From Myxococcales bacterium (GTDB lineage: Bacteria > Myxococcota_A > Polyangia > Haliangiales > Haliangiaceae): 64,000 nt of DNA. The stretch covers positions 1-64,000 of the forward strand of contig JAEUJY010000106.1 of the NCBI GenBank assembly GCA_016794525.1, read 5' to 3'. The notes under the pieces are model-generated. The model made no database searches. It saw only the letters and a list, made by a program, of their open reading frames with translations, and was not told where the DNA came from. The translations under genes and the position numbers were made by a program. Shown here piece by piece: positions 42,362 to 51,518 of the stretch (the stretch's first letter is position 1; each line of letters opens with the position of its first letter).

Positions 42362-43192
42362 TTGAACATTCACACTCGCTCCATCCTCCCCGCGCTGCGC
42401 CTCACGACGCTCGCCGGTGCCGCGCCGGCCATCGCCGACGACGACGTCGCGATCCTCTCGGATGCGCCCGACGGTCAGCTCGCGGTGCGCCGCGGCCTGC
42501 AGGCGCCCGAGGGCATGCTCACCGCGCGCGTCACGCTGGCCATGAACCTCAGCGCCGACGCCGTCGGCGAGCCGATCTCGCTGGCCCCCGACATCGCGTA
42601 CGGCGTCAGCGATCGGCTGCAGGTCAGCCTCATCCACGATGGCCCGATGCGCTGGCAGGCTCGGCCCGGCCTCGGCCTGTGCCTGACCGGCAGCGACGGC
42701 GGCTGCCCCCGCGTCTACGACAACGTCGGCCTCGACGTCATGTACGGCCTGGTGTTCGGCTCGCAGCTGCACGTGTCCGCCCACGGCGGCTTGCTGCTCA
42801 CGAGCTTCGATCCGGTCGCGACGATGCTGCCGATCGGCGTCGCCGCCAAGCTCCACCTCGGCGACGCGATGGCGGTCACGGTCGATCCCCAGCTCGGCTT
42901 CGCGCTGTCGGATCGCGACGTCAACGCCGACGTGCTGTTCCTGCCGATCGACGTCAGCTTCCAGGTCGGCGTCCCGACCACGCTCAAGCTGCTGACCGGC
43001 GTGGTCGGCCCGCTCGACGGCTTCGGCGACGCGTACCAGGCCCCGCTCGGCGTCGGCGTCGTCCACAACGTCACCGAGCACATCGACGTCGGCGCGCGCT
43101 TCAGCTTCGACAACCTGCTCGGCCAGCAGCCGCCCGGCGTCGACGCCGCCGACGCGCGCTCGCTCGCGCTCTTGCTCAACCTGCGCTCGTAG
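42362..43192 (+). CDS. Exported beta-barrel-like protein
   Basis: 276 residues if translation starts at TTG 42362, nine bases after AGAAAGG; the frame is open upstream to a GTG at 42302. The N-terminal segment ILPALRLTTLAGAAPAIADDD looks like a signal peptide cleaved after AIA. The rest is alternating beta strands with Gly and aromatic residues (DIAYGVSDRLQVSLIHDG, YDNVGLDVMYGLVFG, AAKLHLGDAMAVTVDPQLGF), suggesting an outer-membrane barrel. Function unknown. Confidence 0.6.
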   Translation: MNIHTRSILPALRLTTLAGAAPAIADDDVAILSDAPDGQLAVRRGLQAPEGMLTARVTLAMNLSADAVGEPISLAPDIAYGVSDRLQVSLIHDGPMRWQARPGLGLCLTGSDGGCPRVYDNVGLDVMYGLVFGSQLHVSAHGGLLLTSFDPVATMLPIGVAAKLHLGDAMAVTVDPQLGFALSDRDVNADVLFLPIDVSFQVGVPTTLKLLTGVVGPLDGFGDAYQAPLGVGVVHNVTEHIDVGARFSFDNLLGQQPPGVDAADARSLALLLNLRS

Positions 43193-43272
43193 CCGCCGCG
43201 CCGTCCGCCACGTCCACCTCGGCGGCCGCCGGGCTGTCGCCGAGCGCGAGCGTGCCGCGCGGCGCCTTCGGT

Positions 43273-44265
43273 TCAGGGCGCGTCGCCGAACAGCGCCGGG
43301 GCGATCGGCCGGAAGCGCTCGCGCAGGCGGGCCTGGCCGGCCCGGACCAGCGCGCGCGCGGCGCTGGCGGCGACGCCGAGCGCGGCGCCGATCTCGTCGA
43401 AGGTCGCGTCGGCGGTCCACAGCTCGAGCGCGCGGCGCATGTCGGCCGGCAACGTCGCCATGAACGCGCGGACCTCGGTCAGCACCTCGCGGGCGGTGAC
43501 CAGATCGGTGATCGGCGGGCGCGCGCCCACGTCGGCGACCGCGTCGAGGCGATCGGCGCCGCTGTACAGATCGCGCTTGCTGCGCAGCGGCCGGCTCGCC
43601 AGCGCGAGGGCCCAGCCGCGCGCGATCGCGGCCTCGGCCAGCGCCGCCGCGGTCACCGCCCCGGGGCGGTACAGCGCGACCACGGCGTCGTCGCGCCAGC
43701 GCGCCTCGATCGCGCCGGGGACGCGGGCCAGCGCGGCGACCAGCGCCGCCCGCGGCTCGGGCTCGGGCGCGCCACCGGCGAGCGTCAGCTGCGCGCGCGC
43801 GATCGAGGTCCAGCCGAAGCGGCGCTTGACGTGGTCCTTGGCGACGAAGCGGCACAGCGTCAACAGCCACGCGCGCAACGGGCTGGCGGCCGGCGCGGCG
43901 GCGGTCGCGCGCGCCGGCGGCTCGCCGGCGCCGGTCACCTGGGCGAGCTCGTCGATCAGGCCCAGCTCGTCGAGGTCGTCGGGGTCGGGCGGTTCGCTGG
44001 CCAGGAAGTCGCGCAGGTTGCGGCAGTCGCGGTCGTGCAGCCGCGCGATGGCGTCGACCAGGACCGTGCGCACGTCGTCGTCGCCGTCGAGCCCGACCCG
44101 GCGCAGCACGGTGCCGCGCGCGATCCAGCCCTCGAGGTGCGGGGCGAGCAGCGCGAGCAGCGCCTGCCAGCTGCGATCGCGCTCGGCCGGGGGCCGGCCG
44201 GGCGCGCACACCGCCTGGACCAGCCGCAGCGCGCGCTGCTCGGTCGCGGCGTCCCAGGAGCCCAT
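43273..44265 (-). CDS. Atypical ECF-like sigma factor, divergent from a Ser/Thr kinase
   Basis: 330 residues, longer than a standard ECF (~190). Region 2-like sequence appears at LRAWLLTLCRFVAKDHVKRRFG. Region 4 is clear: LPADMRRALELWTADATFDEIGAALGVAASAARALVRAGQARLRERF. About 90 residues between them have no recognised family. The start ATG 44265 lies 66 bp from the start of a divergent kinase gene with an anti-sigma-like zinc motif, suggesting the two form a signalling pair. Confidence 0.75.
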   Translation of the reverse strand: MGSWDAATEQRALRLVQAVCAPGRPPAERDRSWQALLALLAPHLEGWIARGTVLRRVGLDGDDDVRTVLVDAIARLHDRDCRNLRDFLASEPPDPDDLDELGLIDELAQVTGAGEPPARATAAAPAASPLRAWLLTLCRFVAKDHVKRRFGWTSIARAQLTLAGGAPEPEPRAALVAALARVPGAIEARWRDDAVVALYRPGAVTAAALAEAAIARGWALALASRPLRSKRDLYSGADRLDAVADVGARPPITDLVTAREVLTEVRAFMATLPADMRRALELWTADATFDEIGAALGVAASAARALVRAGQARLRERFRPIAPALFGDAP

Positions 44266-44331
44266 CGCCGCGAGCGTATCGCCTGACGCCACCGCCGGTC
44301 GAGCCGTCTGGGTAGACTCCCGAGGCGCGCG

Positions 44332-47300
44332 ATGGCCCACCCGACACCCGCCGAGCTGCTGGCCGCGGACGACTGCCTGCCGGCGGCGGTCGTCGCGCAC
44401 CTCGCCGGCTGCGCGGCGTGCGCGCGCTTGCGCGGCCTGCGCCGCCCGGCCAGCGACGCGGCCGCCGCGGACGAGGGCGAGGTCGCCGAGCTGCCGCTCG
44501 CCGACGCGGCGCACTACGCGATCGTCGAGGAGCTCCGCGACGGCACCGGCGGCATGGGCCGCGCGCTGCGCGCCTTCGACCGACGGCTGGGGCGCACCGT
44601 CGCGATCAAGCAGCCGCGCGGCGACGGCGGCGCGCCGCTGGCGGCGCTGCTGCGCGAGCGCTTCGTCGCGGAGGCGCGGCTGACCGCGCGGCTCGAGCAT
44701 CCGGCGATCGTCACGGTCTACGAGGCCGGGCGGTGGCGCGACGGCGAGCCGTTCTACGCGATGCGGCTGGTCCGCGGCGCGCCGCTGGCGCGCCTCATCG
44801 AGCAGCGGCCGGCGCTGGCCGATCGGCTGGCGCTGCTCGGCGAGGTGATCAAGGTGGGCGAGGCGCTGGCCTACGCCCACGCCCAGGGCGTGCTGCACCG
44901 CGACGTCAAGCCCGCCAACATCATGGTCGGGCCCTACGGGCAGACCGTGCTGATCGACTGGGGCCTGGCCCGCGATCGCGGCGCGCCCGACGACGTCGCG
45001 CCAGCGGGTGGGGCGGCGCCCGGCGTCACCGCGCTGGGCATCGGCACGCCGCACTACATGCCGCCCGAGCAGGCGGCTGGCGAGGCGCCCGACGAGCGGA
45101 TCGACATCTACGCGCTCGGCGCGACGCTGTACCACGTGCTGGCCGGCCAGCCGCCGTTCGCCGGGGACGCCGCCGCCGCGCGCGCCGCGGTGCAGGACGC
45201 GGCGCCGCGCCCGCTGGCCGAGCTGGCGGCGGACGCGCCGCCGGCGCTGCGGGCCTGCGTCGCGCGCGCGATGGCCCGCGATCCCGCGGCCCGGTTCGCG
45301 ACGATGGCGGAGTTCGTCGACGAGCTGCAGCGGTTCCAGCGCGGCGAGCTGGTGCGCTCGTACCGCTACGGCTGGCTCGAGCGGCTCGCACGGGCCGCGC
45401 AGCGCCACCGCGCGGTGCTGGCGGTGGCGGCGCTGGCGCTGGTCGTGGTCGTCGGCGTCGTCGCGCAGAGCGTCCGCCGGATCGTCGCCGAGCGCGACGC
45501 GCGGGCCCGCGCGCAGCGGCAGGCCGAGGAGGCGTACGCCGAGAGCCGCGGCCAGGCGGCGTCGCTGCTCGCCGCGCGCACCGCGACCCGCGGCGACGCG
45601 CTGCTGGCGGCGCTCGACGGCGTGGCCGGCGCCGCGGCGGGCGATCGCGCCGGGCAGGGGCTGCTCGACGCGCTGGCCGCGGGGCCGCCGACCCGGGCGC
45701 TCGACGCGCACGCCGGCGGCGAGCTGCTGGTCGTCGCGGCCGACGGCGATCGGCTGGTGATCGCCGGCACCGATCGCACGCTGCGGGTGTGGGGCCGCGA
45801 CGGTCGCGCGCGCGACGCCATCGCGATCCCGATCGAGCGCACCCGCGCGCTGGTCGCGGCGGGCGCGCGCGTGCTCGCCTGCGGGTGGGGCCCGGAGGCC
45901 GCGTGGGTCGACCTCGATCTGCACGCGGTGACGGTGCTGCGCGCGCCGAGCCCGCTCAACGCCTGCGCCATCGACGCCGCCGGTCGGCCGATCACCGGGG
46001 GCGCGGCCGAGCTGGTGCGCTGGTCGGTCGACGGGACGCGCGCGGCGACCGCGGCGCTCGACGCGCCGGTCGACGCGATCGCCATCGCCGGCGCGCGGGT
46101 GCTCGCCACCACCGGCGCGGGCGATCTGTGGGTGTGGGACGGCGCCGGCCCGCGGCGCGGCCACGGCCACGCCGGCACGACCTTCGGGCTCCTGCCGGTC
46201 GGCGACGACGCCGCGCTGACCGCCGGGTTCGACGGGCGCGTCGTGCGGTGGCGGCTCGACGGCGCCCAGCCCGAGGTGGCGGGCGTGCTCTACGAGGAGC
46301 CCGGCGCGTCGCTGGGCCAGCTGACGGTGCTCGACGACGATCACCTCGCGGTCCTGTCGCAGGCGTCGCTGTCGGCCCGGGTGCTGGCGCGGGTCGGCGA
46401 CGGCTACGCGCTGGCGTGGCGCGCGCCGGCGCGGGTCGTGCGCGACGATCGCGGCCGGGTGCTGTCGACCAGCGACGCGGGCCTGCTCGAGGTCGCGCCC
46501 GCGACCGGGGCCACGGTGCGCGTGCTCGGCGAGCACGAGCCAGGCGCCACGACGATCACGCCGGTCGGCGACCGCGTCGTCACCGGCGCCAAGAGCGGGG
46601 TCGCGACGCTGTGGGCGCTCGACAGCGACGCGGCCTGGCCCGCGCACCGCGGCGAGGTCGCCGCGCTGGCGCCCGGCCCGGGCGGCGCGATCGCCAGCGC
46701 GGGGCTCGACGGGCGCCTGGTGATCCACGCCGGCGACGATCATCGCGTCGCGCTGACCGGTGGCGCCGAGCTCGTCGCGGTGCGCTGGGCGGCCGCCGCA
46801 CCGCGGCTGGTCGCGCTCGACGCCGCCGGGGTCGCGACGGTGATCGCGCCGGGCGCGGCGGCGCCGCTGGCGCGGTTCGACGGGGGCCCGGCCCTCGACG
46901 TCGCGATCCGGGACGACGGCGCCGCGGTGGCGATCGCCGGCGCCGACGGCGTCACGACCTGGTCGCTCGGCGGTCCGGCGCCACCAGCGCTGGCCGCGGC
47001 CGGGCCGGCCACGGCGGTGAGCTTCGCCGGGGACGCGGTGATCACCGGCCACCTCGGCAGCGTGGTGCGCCGCTGGGACGCCGCGGGCGCGCTGACCGCG
47101 ACCGTGACGCTCGACGACCGGCCCACCACCGGCGTGCGGGCGCTGGCCGTCGCGGGCGGGGCGCTGCGGGTGGCGCTGCGCGATCGCACCGTCGCCCTCG
47201 ATCCGGTCACGCTGGCCGAGCGCGGGCGCTGGCCGATCGAGCTCGTCGCCGCCGCGGGGCCTGGCTGGATCGGCGCCACCGGGGCGAGCGTCGCGGTGGT

Positions 47301-47625
47301 GCCCGCGCACGGCCCGCCGCGGCGGCTCGGGCAGCACGCCGCGGTCGTGACCGCGGGCGCCGTCGCCGGTGATCGAGTCGCGACCGGGGACGCGGCCGGG
47401 GCGGTCCGCGTGATCGACGGCGATGGCCGCGCGTGGACCATCCCCCCGGCGGCGGGGGCCCCGGCGGCGGTGACCGCGCTGGCGTTCGCCGGCGCGCGCC
47501 TGATCATCGGCGACGCCCGCGGCGCGCTCCGCGTGGTGCCGCTCGATCGCGCCGCCGGGATCGCCGCTGCCTGCGCCCGCCTCGCCGCGATCGGCCGCGG
47601 CGACGAGACGGCTCACTGCCCCTGA
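44332..47625 (+). CDS. Ser/Thr protein kinase with N-terminal zinc-finger motif, TM helix and WD40-like propeller
   Basis: 1097 residues. The first ~35 residues carry HLAGCAACARL (His23, Cys27, Cys30), the HxxxCxxC pattern of zinc-containing anti-sigma factors. The kinase follows: modified glycine loop DGTGGMG (70-76), Lys93 in AIKQ, HRDVKPAN (189-196), DWG in place of DFG (209-211), PPEQ. A transmembrane helix lies near 363-380 (AVLAVAALALVVVVGVV). The ~720-residue C-terminus has WD40-like repeats (TLRVWGRDG, DLWVWDGAG, VATLWALDS, VVRRWDAAG). Its 3' end overlaps the convergent gene by 13 bp. Confidence 0.88.
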   Translation: MAHPTPAELLAADDCLPAAVVAHLAGCAACARLRGLRRPASDAAAADEGEVAELPLADAAHYAIVEELRDGTGGMGRALRAFDRRLGRTVAIKQPRGDGGAPLAALLRERFVAEARLTARLEHPAIVTVYEAGRWRDGEPFYAMRLVRGAPLARLIEQRPALADRLALLGEVIKVGEALAYAHAQGVLHRDVKPANIMVGPYGQTVLIDWGLARDRGAPDDVAPAGGAAPGVTALGIGTPHYMPPEQAAGEAPDERIDIYALGATLYHVLAGQPPFAGDAAAARAAVQDAAPRPLAELAADAPPALRACVARAMARDPAARFATMAEFVDELQRFQRGELVRSYRYGWLERLARAAQRHRAVLAVAALALVVVVGVVAQSVRRIVAERDARARAQRQAEEAYAESRGQAASLLAARTATRGDALLAALDGVAGAAAGDRAGQGLLDALAAGPPTRALDAHAGGELLVVAADGDRLVIAGTDRTLRVWGRDGRARDAIAIPIERTRALVAAGARVLACGWGPEAAWVDLDLHAVTVLRAPSPLNACAIDAAGRPITGGAAELVRWSVDGTRAATAALDAPVDAIAIAGARVLATTGAGDLWVWDGAGPRRGHGHAGTTFGLLPVGDDAALTAGFDGRVVRWRLDGAQPEVAGVLYEEPGASLGQLTVLDDDHLAVLSQASLSARVLARVGDGYALAWRAPARVVRDDRGRVLSTSDAGLLEVAPATGATVRVLGEHEPGATTITPVGDRVVTGAKSGVATLWALDSDAAWPAHRGEVAALAPGPGGAIASAGLDGRLVIHAGDDHRVALTGGAELVAVRWAAAAPRLVALDAAGVATVIAPGAAAPLARFDGGPALDVAIRDDGAAVAIAGADGVTTWSLGGPAPPALAAAGPATAVSFAGDAVITGHLGSVVRRWDAAGALTATVTLDDRPTTGVRALAVAGGALRVALRDRTVALDPVTLAERGRWPIELVAAAGPGWIGATGASVAVVPAHGPPRRLGQHAAVVTAGAVAGDRVATGDAAGAVRVIDGDGRAWTIPPAAGAPAAVTALAFAGARLIIGDARGALRVVPLDRAAGIAAACARLAAIGRGDETAHCP

Positions 47626-48188
47626 CGGAACGCGACGTCGCTGATCCGCAGGCGCGCGCGCCGCCGCGGCGGCGCCTTGATCGCCACCGCCAGCGCGCCC
47701 GCCGCCGGTCCGGGCCCGCGCGGCCAGCGCCCGACCCGCGCGCCGTCGACCCACAGCTCGAGGGTCGCGTCACCCTGGCGGACCTCGATGGCCGTGGTCC
47801 GCTGCGTGCGCAGGCCGGGCAGGGGCTGGAAGCCGGCGAACGTGGCGTTGTCGTCCCACAGCGCCAGCTCGCCGTCGCGCAGCAAGATCACGCCGCCGGA
47901 CGGCAGCCAGACCTCGCACGCGCTGACGTCGGCGTCGAGCCGTCGCCAGCGCAGCGCCAGCGTGAACGGCCCGCGCAGCCCGGTGACGAGCGCGGCGCGG
48001 CCGAACGCGTAGGCGGCGTCGGCGGCGTCGGTGGTCACCAGCCAGACGCCCGGCGTCGCGCCCGCGGCCACCGCGCCGATGTCCGCCACCGGCTGCACCG
48101 CGGGCACCGGCCGCGCCGCCGGCTGCGCCCCGGCCGGCGCGGCCGTGGCCACGAGCGCGAGGGCGAGGGCGACGAGCCAGCGTGTCAC
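47613..48188 (-). CDS. Small exported beta-sandwich protein
   Basis: 191 residues from GTG 48188. The signal peptide is clear (WLVALALALVATAAPAGAQP). The mature part is beta-rich, with strands such as FTLALRWRRL, VWLPSGGVILLRDG, AIEVRQGDATLELWVDGARVG and LRISDVAFRQ. The pattern fits a LamG/concanavalin-like sandwich (inference). It has a single Cys (EVWL region) and no enzyme motif. The gene is convergent with the kinase. Confidence 0.62.
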   Translation of the reverse strand: MTRWLVALALALVATAAPAGAQPAARPVPAVQPVADIGAVAAGATPGVWLVTTDAADAAYAFGRAALVTGLRGPFTLALRWRRLDADVSACEVWLPSGGVILLRDGELALWDDNATFAGFQPLPGLRTQRTTAIEVRQGDATLELWVDGARVGRWPRGPGPAAGALAVAIKAPPRRRARLRISDVAFRQGQ

Positions 48189-48294
48189 CCGCCGAGGATC
48201 GCACAGGCGCAGGTCGAGATCGCGGAATCGACACCCGCCGTCTGACGCCGCGCGCCCTCGCGCCGTCTCCCTGCTCACACCCATGGGAGCCCTG

Positions 48295-49002
48295 ATGCCG
48301 ACTCGCACCGCCGTCGCCGCGCTGGCGCTGACCGCGGCCCTCGCCGGGCCCGCGCGCGCCGACAACCCGTCCTACGCCGTGATCATGATCGGTGTCCAGG
48401 TCAGCCCCACCGACCTCCACCACGCGCCGACCGGCGACGCCGCCTTCACCACGACCGCGGTGCCGACGTTCGGCACCCGCGTCTGGGGGCCGCGCAAGCT
48501 CCCGCTGTACCTCGGCATCCACATCGACGCGCTCGCGGCGCTCGGCCACCTGAGCGCCGCGCCGCGGGTGATGCCGATCATCGGCACGGACGCCGGCCTC
48601 ACCTTCCCGCTGGCCGGCGGCCGGGCCGGGGTGGGCGCGGCGTTCAACGCGGTCAACGTCGCGCACCCCGCGTTCATCGCGGCGGACGACGACCACGTCA
48701 ACGACATCGCCGGTCAGCTGCGCTACACGCGCCCGGTCGCGCACCGCGCGCGGATCGACCTCATGCTGGCGGTCGGCGCGACCGGTGGCCCAGGGCACGA
48801 CAAAGGGGGCCTCTTTGCCAGCCAGGCCCAGGTGCTGGTCAAGCTCGGACGGCGTCTGTCGGTCTACGGCGCCGCCGGCTACGAGGTCCGCACCTACGAG
48901 GACGCCGCCGCCGCCGAGGGCGAGCTGGTCTTCACCACCGCGATGTTCCGCGCCGGCATCGCGCTCCACGAGATCGGCCCCCTCGGCTACAACGACTTCT
49001 GA
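48295..49002 (+). CDS. Exported outer-membrane beta-barrel-like protein
   Basis: 235 residues from ATG 48295; an in-frame ATG at 48283 is an alternative. A signal peptide (AVAALALTAALAGPARADN) leads to alternating beta strands with Gly/aromatic turns (PLYLGIHIDALAALGHL, DAGLTFPLAGGRAGVGAAF, SVYGAAGYEVRTYED). No family recognised. It is probably co-transcribed with the next gene, which begins after a strong ribosome-binding site. Confidence 0.62.
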   Translation: MPTRTAVAALALTAALAGPARADNPSYAVIMIGVQVSPTDLHHAPTGDAAFTTTAVPTFGTRVWGPRKLPLYLGIHIDALAALGHLSAAPRVMPIIGTDAGLTFPLAGGRAGVGAAFNAVNVAHPAFIAADDDHVNDIAGQLRYTRPVAHRARIDLMLAVGATGGPGHDKGGLFASQAQVLVKLGRRLSVYGAAGYEVRTYEDAAAAEGELVFTTAMFRAGIALHEIGPLGYNDF

Positions 49003-49011
49003 GGAGGCGCG

Positions 49012-49707
49012 ATGCGTTCCGCTCGTCCGGGTCTCATCGCCGCGGCGCTGCTCGCGCTCGCGCTCACGTCCGCGCGCCGCGCCGACGCCGACGTCTCGAC
49101 CTTCCGCGTGCTCGGCGGCATCTCGCTCGACACCGGGGCCAACGGCGTGTTCGCGCGCGGCGATCTGCGGGTCGGCCCGCGCCTCACGGCGACCGTCCGC
49201 GCCAACCTGGTCTTGCGCGGCGGCGGCGGCCCGTACCCCGACAGCTGGCCGCTCACCGCCGAGGCCGGGCTGACCCTCGGCAAGCCGCCGCCACCGCCCG
49301 GCACGCTCGGGATGCGGTTCCACAGCGGCTGGCGCGCCGGGGCGTACTACCAGGACCGGGTCGAGGCGCTGGGCGAGTCGCTGTTCAAGACCTTCGTGCC
49401 GTCGACGACGATCGGCGCCTACGCCGGGTGGGGGTTCGGGTTGCCCGGTCCGAAGGTGCGCTTCGCGCTCGCGTTCGACCTCTTGCTCGGGGCGGTGGTG
49501 GCCCGCGGCGAGCCCAGGGACGAGCTCGGCGCGCCGGTCGTCGATCCCGAGCCCGACCCTGGCCACGTCGGCGGGCGCCTCGACTTCACCACCGGGATCG
49601 GACCCGAGCCGTACGGCCTCGGGCTCGACATCCAGATGGGGTATCGCCCCGGCCTCGCGACCGCGTGGTTCGTGACCGTCGGGCTCGGGATCTACCTCGG
49701 CGCGTGA
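49012..49707 (+). CDS. Exported beta-rich protein, second of a pair
   Basis: 231 residues. GAGGAGG (49001-49007), overlapping the preceding stop, sets the ATG 49012. A signal peptide (IAAALLALALTSARRADA) precedes beta strands including FRVLGGISLDTGANGVFARGDLRVGPRLTATVRANL, read in pieces, and FTTGIGPEPYGLGLDIQMGY. The final strand ends VTVGLGIYLGA without a terminal aromatic residue. Likely an outer-membrane barrel or periplasmic sheet; function unknown. Confidence 0.63.
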   Translation: MRSARPGLIAAALLALALTSARRADADVSTFRVLGGISLDTGANGVFARGDLRVGPRLTATVRANLVLRGGGGPYPDSWPLTAEAGLTLGKPPPPPGTLGMRFHSGWRAGAYYQDRVEALGESLFKTFVPSTTIGAYAGWGFGLPGPKVRFALAFDLLLGAVVARGEPRDELGAPVVDPEPDPGHVGGRLDFTTGIGPEPYGLGLDIQMGYRPGLATAWFVTVGLGIYLGA

Positions 49708-49736
49708 CGCGCCGGCGCCGGCCGCTCACGGGCGGC

Positions 49737-51518
49737 TCAGTAGCAGTACCCGTAGTACCCGTAGTACTGGCAGTAGTACGACCACGGGTCGTAGTACGTC
49801 GCGTCGTACAGGACGTCGCCGTCCTCGACGCCGGGCATCGGCGACGGGAGATCGGCGCGGTAGACTCGGTACAGGGTGCCGCCGCCCCACAGCGCGGCGC
49901 CGCTGTCCCACGACGCGATCTGGGTGTCGGAGATCGTGGTGCCCGTGTAGTTGTCGTAGGCGCCGTAGCCGACGACGTAGGTGGCCGTGGCGTGGCAGGT
50001 GCCGTCCTGGTCGCGCCAGCTGTTCGCGTACGCGCCGCCCTGCGGCGTCGCGCCGACCATGCCGAACCCGTCCCAGGTGCGGACCTGGCCGTCGTTGCAG
50101 GCGGCGGTCCGGGACGCGTACTCGACGCCGTCGCAGCGCGCCCCGGAGTAGTAGCTGCGGTAGCTGTCGCCCGGCGCCATGCACAGCGCCTCGCCGCAGC
50201 CGCACGCCTCGGTCCCGGTGCGGTCCTGGTTGCAGCAGCCGTCGGCGCAGGTCGCGTAGAGCACGTTCGTGCCGCTGAACGTAGGCGAGCCGCAGGTCGG
50301 CGCCGCGGCCAGCGGCAGCTCCCCGTTGTCGGTGTCGGGCACGCCGTCGGCCTCCTCGGTGGTGATCAGCGCCTGCGGCACCTCGGCCGGCACCTGCACC
50401 GTGTCCTCGCACGTCGGGTACGTCCACCCGGCGAGGTGGAGGCTGGCGTTGTAGACGCCGGGGGCGAAGATGCCGCGGTGGTCCTGCGGGAACAGCGGCA
50501 CCTGTGCGTAGGTGCGCCACGCGAACTTGGCGGCGCCGTCGGCGTGGCTGGTGTGGCCCAGCGTGTCGGCGTAGCCGGCCGCCGAGTGGACGGGGACGGC
50601 GCCGTCGCCGAGCCCGCCGGGCAGGTACGAGTTGCCGCACACCTTGAGCTTCACCTTCGAGACCAGCCAGCCGATCAGGCTGACCACGACGACGCCCACC
50701 GCGAACGCGATCGGGTTGGAGATGAGGCCCTTGAGCACGTTGCCGGCCTGAGCGATCAGGTTGCCGACGGTGATCGCGCCGAAGGTCGCGTACGTCTGGT
50801 ACGCGAACTGCGCCGCCGAGACCAGGCCCTTGGCCACGCTCTTCTTGACGTTGATCTTGGCGCACATGTCGACGCTGCCGGCGTAGTGGTACATGGGCGC
50901 GCCGGCGCCGTTCTGGATGTACGCGAACGTGCCGCGCATCGAGTTGGTCGTCAGGTCGGCGTCGATCGCCGCGGCGCCGCCCTGGTCGGACTGCGTGAGC
51001 TTCGCCAGCAGCTTCACGTACCAGCGCGTCGAGACGTTCGCGACCTCGGTGCCGCCCGCGGCCGAGGCGATCGCCTCGGTCCACAGCACGCCGTTGGCCG
51101 GCCGCCCCTGCGCGCGGAGATCGTCGAGCGCGAGCAGCGTCCGGGCGCACCCGGCGCTGTGGCAGACGATCACGCAGCGGCGCGGCGCGGTGCAGTTGGC
51201 GGCCAGGGTCTCGGCCACCGTGGAGCGCGCGTACCAGTCGGTCAGCCGCGCGCTGCCGTCGTAGTTCATCCACTGGTGCGACCAGTTCCAGGTCGCGGAC
51301 AGGAGCGCCTGCGCCGGCCACTGGTTCATCGCGCGGCCGTGGACGTAGACGATGCGATCGTTGGTCCAGGGATCGTCGCTCGGGTACTGCGCCGTCGCCG
51401 GCGTGGGTCGGCAGGTGGTGGCGCGCGCGGTCGGCATCGCCCACAGCGTCGCGGCCAGGAAGGCGAGCGCGGTGGCCATCGCCAGCGCGCGGAGATCGAG
51501 GGATGGACGTCGGATCAT
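49737..51518 (-). CDS. Secreted lipase-like alpha/beta hydrolase with Tyr-rich C-terminus
   Basis: 593 residues. The signal peptide is MATALAFLAATLWAMPTARA. The hydrolase core has the nucleophile elbow VCHSAGC (Ser), a candidate acid in GDGAVPVHSAAG (Asp, as in PGAP1/lipase-type enzymes) and a following His-rich HTSHADG. A hydrophobic segment (ISNPIAFAVGVVVVSLIGWLV) interrupts the core. The C-terminal ~200 residues are Cys/Tyr/Gly-rich (CGSP, DGCCNQD, CGCGEALC) and end in about ten Tyr among 13 residues. Its ATG overlaps the upstream gene's stop (ATGA). Confidence 0.68.
   Translation of the reverse strand: MIRRPSLDLRALAMATALAFLAATLWAMPTARATTCRPTPATAQYPSDDPWTNDRIVYVHGRAMNQWPAQALLSATWNWSHQWMNYDGSARLTDWYARSTVAETLAANCTAPRRCVIVCHSAGCARTLLALDDLRAQGRPANGVLWTEAIASAAGGTEVANVSTRWYVKLLAKLTQSDQGGAAAIDADLTTNSMRGTFAYIQNGAGAPMYHYAGSVDMCAKINVKKSVAKGLVSAAQFAYQTYATFGAITVGNLIAQAGNVLKGLISNPIAFAVGVVVVSLIGWLVSKVKLKVCGNSYLPGGLGDGAVPVHSAAGYADTLGHTSHADGAAKFAWRTYAQVPLFPQDHRGIFAPGVYNASLHLAGWTYPTCEDTVQVPAEVPQALITTEEADGVPDTDNGELPLAAAPTCGSPTFSGTNVLYATCADGCCNQDRTGTEACGCGEALCMAPGDSYRSYYSGARCDGVEYASRTAACNDGQVRTWDGFGMVGATPQGGAYANSWRDQDGTCHATATYVVGYGAYDNYTGTTISDTQIASWDSGAALWGGGTLYRVYRADLPSPMPGVEDGDVLYDATYYDPWSYYCQYYGYYGYCY

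Noticed and set aside
43273-47754. 1493-codon minus-strand open frame
   Set aside because: Only the first-transcribed part of the plus-strand kinase lies opposite it, and the translation there is Arg/Ala/Gly shadow; the real gene in that frame is the 330-residue sigma at 43273-44265.
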